Source of the DNA: Lachnospiraceae bacterium
GTDB lineage: Bacteria > Bacillota > Clostridia > Lachnospirales > Lachnospiraceae
Reading direction: 5' to 3'
NCBI GenBank assembly: GCA_017958465.1
Contig: JAGDCQ010000089.1
Coordinates: 1 to 8,162 of the forward strand
Length of the DNA: 8,162 nt
The notes beneath the pieces were generated by a model. That model was not told the DNA's origin and did no database searches. It worked only from the letters and a program-made list of their open reading frames with translations. The position numbers were made by a program, and so were the translations under genes. Position 1 is the stretch's first letter. Each line of letters starts with the position of its first letter. Of the stretch, positions 5,452 to 8,162 are shown piece after piece.

Positions 5452-5471
5452 AAAAAAAGCTCTAACTGAGC
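5452..5471 (-). terminator. Possible weak terminator for the dnaB transcript
   Basis: Read on the minus strand: GCTC, loop AGTTA, GAGC, then seven T bases. The stem is only 4 bp, so it is weak alone, but it lies just beyond the dnaB end and directly after the larger hairpin at 5480-5505. It may end the gdpP-rplI-dnaB message. Confidence 0.4.
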
Positions 5472-5479
5472 ATTTGAGG

Positions 5480-5509
5480 AACGGTTCTCCTTACGGAGAA
5501 CCGTTTTTT
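5480..5509 (+). terminator. Strong intrinsic terminator of the ferredoxin gene
   Basis: A perfect 11-bp stem, AACGGTTCTCC (5480-5490) and GGAGAACCGTT (5495-5505), with loop TTAC and a T-run to 5509. It lies 35 bases after the ferredoxin stop. On the minus strand the stem also forms just after dnaB, but no T-run follows directly there. Confidence 0.9.
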
Positions 5510-5511
5510 CT

Positions 5512-6837
5512 TTACGCCTTATTCTTAAACCTTGTGTATTCAAGCTGCGAAACAAGCTCCACCGTACCGATGGGACCCTGTCTCTGCTTGCCTATGATCA
5601 CTTCCGCGATCCCTCTTTTTTCCGAATCCTTGTTGTAATATTCGTCACGATACAGGAACATTACAACGTCGGCATCCTGCTCGATGGCTCCCGACTCACG
5701 AAGGTCGGAAAGCATAGGCCTCTTGTCCGGACGCTGTTCCACGAGACGTGAAAGCTGTGAACATGCGATAACAGGCACATTCAGCTCCTTTGCAAGACCT
5801 TTTAGCGCACGGGAGATCTCCATAACTTCCTGCTGACGGCTGTCCACTTTTCTGTCAACCGTCATTAACTGAAGGTAGTCGATTATAATCAGGCCGATAT
5901 TGTGCTCGATCTTATACCTTCTGCATTTTGAACGCAGGGCATTTATCGAGATACCGGCGGTATCGTCGATGATGATGGGTGACGCGCCCACGATCCTGGC
6001 GCTTTCCATAAGCTTGGCCCATTCCTGCTGTGAAAGGCTGCCTGTACGGAGTTTTTGCGCATCCACGGAAGAGTGCATGGCAAGTATACGGTTTGCCATC
6101 TGGGTCTTTGACATTTCGAGGCTGAAGATGATGGTGGGAACACCATTCTTTACAGCCGCATGCTCTGCGATATTAAGTACAAACGCGGTCTTGCCCATTG
6201 AAGGACGGGCAGCCACAAGGATAAGATCCGAAGGCTGCATCCCGGCTGTTTTTGCGTCAAGGTCGTAAAAGCCCGTGGCAACACCTGTCACGCCGCCTTT
6301 ATTGCCTGCCGCTGCCTGGATATTCTTGATACTGTCGACCACGACTTTCGCCATGCTCACATAGTCGCTGTCGCCCCTGCCCTGGGAAATATCGAAGATC
6401 CGCTTCTCTGCGTCCGCAAGGATGGCATCTGTGTCCTCCCTGCCCACGTAGCAGTTGTCGGCAATGGCTTCACAGCTCTTTATGAGACGCCTCTTCAAGG
6501 CGTATCTCTGCACTATCTTGGCGTAGGAATCCACGTTCGCCGAGGTGGGCACGGCATTCATCAGGGACCTTAGAAACTTGATATCGAAAAGCTCTGCCGG
6601 GGCCTCCTTCTGTTTCAGCCTGTCGGCCATTATCTGCACGTCTATGGGCTTGTTTTCGTTGTAAAGCCCAAGGGCTGCCTCAAACATGATCGAATACTTC
6701 TTCTGGTAGAAATCCTCCGGTTTCAGGAGCTCCATAACGGTAGTGACCGCTTCCGGATCTATAAGTATCGAGCCTATGACCGCCATTTCCGCTTCTTCGC
6801 TGTGTGGCGGTGTTTTTCTTATGACAGACTCGTCCAT
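5512..6837 (-). CDS. dnaB: Replicative DNA helicase DnaB
   Basis: The hexameric 5'-3' helicase of the replication fork (named DnaC in Bacillus). The 441-residue length is normal. The N-terminal helical domain, about 10-115, begins PHSEEAEMAVIGS and binds primase and loader. A linker and the RecA-like ATPase domain follow: Walker A ARPSMGKTA (210-218), catalytic E241 in FSLEMSK, Walker B LIIIDYLQLM (316-325), QLSRLVEQRPDKRP (361-374), SDLRESGAIEQDAD (377-390) and GKQRQGPIG (416-424), which holds the arginine-finger region. No intein interrupts the P-loop, a common insertion site in this gene. The ATG start has GGAGGG 4 bases upstream. It follows rplI by 37 bases, the usual Firmicute order. Confidence 0.97.
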   Translation of the reverse strand: MDESVIRKTPPHSEEAEMAVIGSILIDPEAVTTVMELLKPEDFYQKKYSIMFEAALGLYNENKPIDVQIMADRLKQKEAPAELFDIKFLRSLMNAVPTSANVDSYAKIVQRYALKRRLIKSCEAIADNCYVGREDTDAILADAEKRIFDISQGRGDSDYVSMAKVVVDSIKNIQAAAGNKGGVTGVATGFYDLDAKTAGMQPSDLILVAARPSMGKTAFVLNIAEHAAVKNGVPTIIFSLEMSKTQMANRILAMHSSVDAQKLRTGSLSQQEWAKLMESARIVGASPIIIDDTAGISINALRSKCRRYKIEHNIGLIIIDYLQLMTVDRKVDSRQQEVMEISRALKGLAKELNVPVIACSQLSRLVEQRPDKRPMLSDLRESGAIEQDADVVMFLYRDEYYNKDSEKRGIAEVIIGKQRQGPIGTVELVSQLEYTRFKNKA

Positions 6838-6859
6838 TTAACCCTCCATAACGGAAAGC

Positions 6860-6875
6860 AGCAGGAAACCCTGCT
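6860..6875 (-). other. Hairpin in the rplI-dnaB intercistronic gap
   Basis: AGCAGG, loop GTTT, CCTGCT on the minus strand: a perfect 6-bp stem that starts at the last base of the rplI stop codon. No T-run follows, so it is unlikely to be a terminator. It could be an mRNA processing or stability element that sets rplI and dnaB to different levels. Confidence 0.4.
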
Positions 6876-7321
6876 CACTCACCGTCCACTCTTACCTTTA
6901 TCTGCGCGGTTACCTGCGGATGAAGCTTGACCTGAACCGTGTATGTGCCAAGGTTCTTGATCGCATCCGCCAGCACAAGCTTCTTTTTATCGATATCGAA
7001 GCCGTGCTGCTTTTTAAGCTCTTCCGCAACTTCCTTTGAGGAAACGGAGCCGAAAGTCCTTCCGCCCTCGCCGGTCCTGATCTTACAGTTCACTGTAAGG
7101 TCGTTGAGCTTTGCGGCAAGAGCCTGTGCCTCTTCAAGGACCTCCTGCCTGTGAGCGGCCTCTGCCGCCTGCCGGGCCTCAAGATCAGCCCTGTTCTTCT
7201 TGCTCGCTTCAACGCCCAGCTTTTTCGGGATTATAAAGTTCTTAGCGTAACCGTCGTTAACCTTGACGATCTCGCCCTTTTTCCCGAGGTTCTTAACATC
7301 CTGTAAAAGTATAACTTCCAT
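6875..7321 (-). CDS. rplI: 50S ribosomal protein L9
   Basis: L9 binds 23S rRNA at the base of the L1 stalk and affects reading-frame maintenance. The 148 residues match the family length exactly. The N-terminal rRNA-binding domain starts MEVILLQDVKNLGKKGE and includes VNDGYAKNFIIPK. A long charged connecting helix covers about 45-80 (rich in A, E, K, R). The C-terminal domain includes KIRTGEGGRTFGSVSSKEVAEE and ends with HPQVTAQIKVRV. The ATG at 7321 is chosen because it gives the conserved N-terminus; a longer open frame up to 7381 overlaps gdpP and adds a non-conserved basic extension. It lies only 4 bases after the gdpP stop, with GGGAGAG inside the gdpP end acting as ribosome site, which suggests coupled translation. 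Confidence 0.96.
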   Translation of the reverse strand: MEVILLQDVKNLGKKGEIVKVNDGYAKNFIIPKKLGVEASKKNRADLEARQAAEAAHRQEVLEEAQALAAKLNDLTVNCKIRTGEGGRTFGSVSSKEVAEELKKQHGFDIDKKKLVLADAIKNLGTYTVQVKLHPQVTAQIKVRVDGE

Positions 7322-7325
7322 TGTT

Positions 7326-8162
7326 TCAGATCTCTCCCTCTTTTTCGTCAAGCGCACCTTTGACTTTTTCGATAGCCTCATCTATGGTGATATCGGTGAA
7401 CTGGCACCCGGACGAGCTCATATGGCCGCCGCCGCCAAACTTCTCCATAAGCACCTGCACATTGTACTCGTCGATAGAACGGGCGCTGACATATACTTTA
7501 TTGTTGTAATACGAGAATACGAAGGAAGCCTTGATATTGGCGATCTCCATAAGCTCGTTTGCGATCTGTGCCGCAAGTACTGTAGGGCTCTCGCTGTCCA
7601 CATTTGCCTCAAGCTTGCCAAAGGCAAAGCAGCCGTTGTAGACCTCTGCCTCGGAAACGATCTTGGCACGGATCTGGTATTCGTTGAATTCCGTCCTGAA
7701 CATCTTCCTGATACGTGTAACATCCGCTCCGTTCCTTCTGAGGAAGGCAGCAGCTTCAAAGGTCCTCACACCTGTCTTTGAAAGGAAGTTGTTGGTATCC
7801 ACCATCATTCCGGCATACATGGCATCCGCTTCAACCTGCTTTAACTTCACTTCGTCTCCGGAGTACTGGAGGATCTCCGCTACCATTTCGCAGGCAGACG
7901 AAGCGTAAGGCTCTATGTAGGAAAGAACAGCGTTTGGCGCGATCTCTCCGGTGAGCCTGTGGTGGTCGATGATGACGCAGTTCTCAACTATCTCGGCAAG
8001 CTCCGGACACTCCGTGTAGCTTGGCCTGTTTACGTCTACTATGACAAGCAGCGCATCCTTTGTGATGATCTCTTTTGCTTCTTCACTGTTGATAAAGAGG
8101 TCGTCCTCGTACTCGGCGCTGTTCCAGAAACGGCACAGCATCGGGCGTAGGGACGTAGTCAC
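7326..8162 (-). CDS. gdpP: Cyclic-di-AMP phosphodiesterase GdpP, C-terminal DHH/DHHA1 part (N-terminus beyond window edge)
   Basis: The last 278 residues of a DHH-family phosphodiesterase; the start lies beyond the right edge. GdpP hydrolyses c-di-AMP to pApA and so influences potassium balance and wall stress. Visible parts are VDVNRPS (42-48), the DHH motif IIDHHR (64-69), YIEPYASSACEM (82-93) and MVDTNNF (120-126, D122 a metal ligand), completing the catalytic DHH domain. The DHHA1 domain follows, with the substrate motif GGGGHMSSSG (243-252) near the end. Full-length GdpP also has two membrane helices, a PAS-like domain and a degenerate GGDEF domain. These would lie outside the window, so a shorter stand-alone DHH/DHHA1 enzyme (NrnA type) cannot be excluded. 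The position directly before rplI and dnaB strongly favours GdpP. Confidence 0.88.
   Translation of the reverse strand: MTTSLRPMLCRFWNSAEYEDDLFINSEEAKEIITKDALLVIVDVNRPSYTECPELAEIVENCVIIDHHRLTGEIAPNAVLSYIEPYASSACEMVAEILQYSGDEVKLKQVEADAMYAGMMVDTNNFLSKTGVRTFEAAAFLRRNGADVTRIRKMFRTEFNEYQIRAKIVSEAEVYNGCFAFGKLEANVDSESPTVLAAQIANELMEIANIKASFVFSYYNNKVYVSARSIDEYNVQVLMEKFGGGGHMSSSGCQFTDITIDEAIEKVKGALDEKEGEI

Noticed and set aside
7322..7381. Extended L9 start giving a 20-residue basic N-terminal tail
   Set aside because: It would overlap the end of gdpP, and L9 proteins begin with the conserved MxVILLxDVxxLGKKG at ATG 7321.
7263..7781. Plus-strand frame of 172 codons
   Set aside because: It is antisense to gdpP and rplI and has no recognisable domain.
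8157..8162. GTG at the right edge as the start of the DHH phosphodiesterase
   Set aside because: The frame is simply cut by the window; the catalytic domain is incomplete at its N-terminal side, so the real start lies outside.

Overview
The window looks like chromosomal DNA from an anaerobic Firmicute, most likely a Clostridia/Lachnospiraceae-type bacterium. The signs are a gdpP-rplI-dnaB gene order, a MecA adaptor, a 56-residue clostridial 2[4Fe-4S] ferredoxin, a DUF1858 CxxC protein typical of anaerobes, strong AGGAGG-type ribosome binding sites, sigma-A-type promoters with 17-bp spacers and several TTG starts. The taxon is inferred from gene content. No rRNA, tRNA, CRISPR array, insertion sequence or phage gene was seen.

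Layout. (1) Positions 1-1001, minus strand: the first 333 residues of a two-part protein. An N-terminal eukaryotic-type Ser/Thr kinase is joined to a MinD/ParA-like P-loop domain whose phosphate-binding loop has lost its lysine; the gene runs off the left edge. (2) Positions 1002-1278: a divergent control region with one clear promoter for the kinase gene, one for mecA, and a 20-bp perfect inverted repeat between them. (3) Positions 1279-2019, plus strand: mecA, closed by a bidirectional terminator at 2041-2079. (4) Positions 2089-5137, minus strand: cca (CCA-adding enzyme with a decayed HD region), overlapping a membrane-anchored protein with PEGA-like repeats, then a small DUF1858 redox-type protein with its own promoter. 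(5) Positions 5138-5273: intergenic, with a promoter for the ferredoxin gene at 5274-5444 (plus), closed by a strong terminator. (6) Positions 5512-8162, minus strand: gdpP (3' part only), rplI and dnaB in tight order, an operon conserved in many Firmicutes.

How the genes fit together. gdpP-rplI-dnaB joins c-di-AMP turnover, the ribosome and replication. cca (tRNA end maturation) is coupled to a protein predicted to act outside the membrane. mecA (proteolysis adaptor) and the kinase fusion share a control region and could be co-regulated. The most unusual item is the kinase plus lysine-less P-loop fusion: its motifs suggest a signalling protein that phosphorylates substrates and uses a MinD-like module for localisation or partner binding. 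That role is inference; the domain identities are read directly from the translated sequence.
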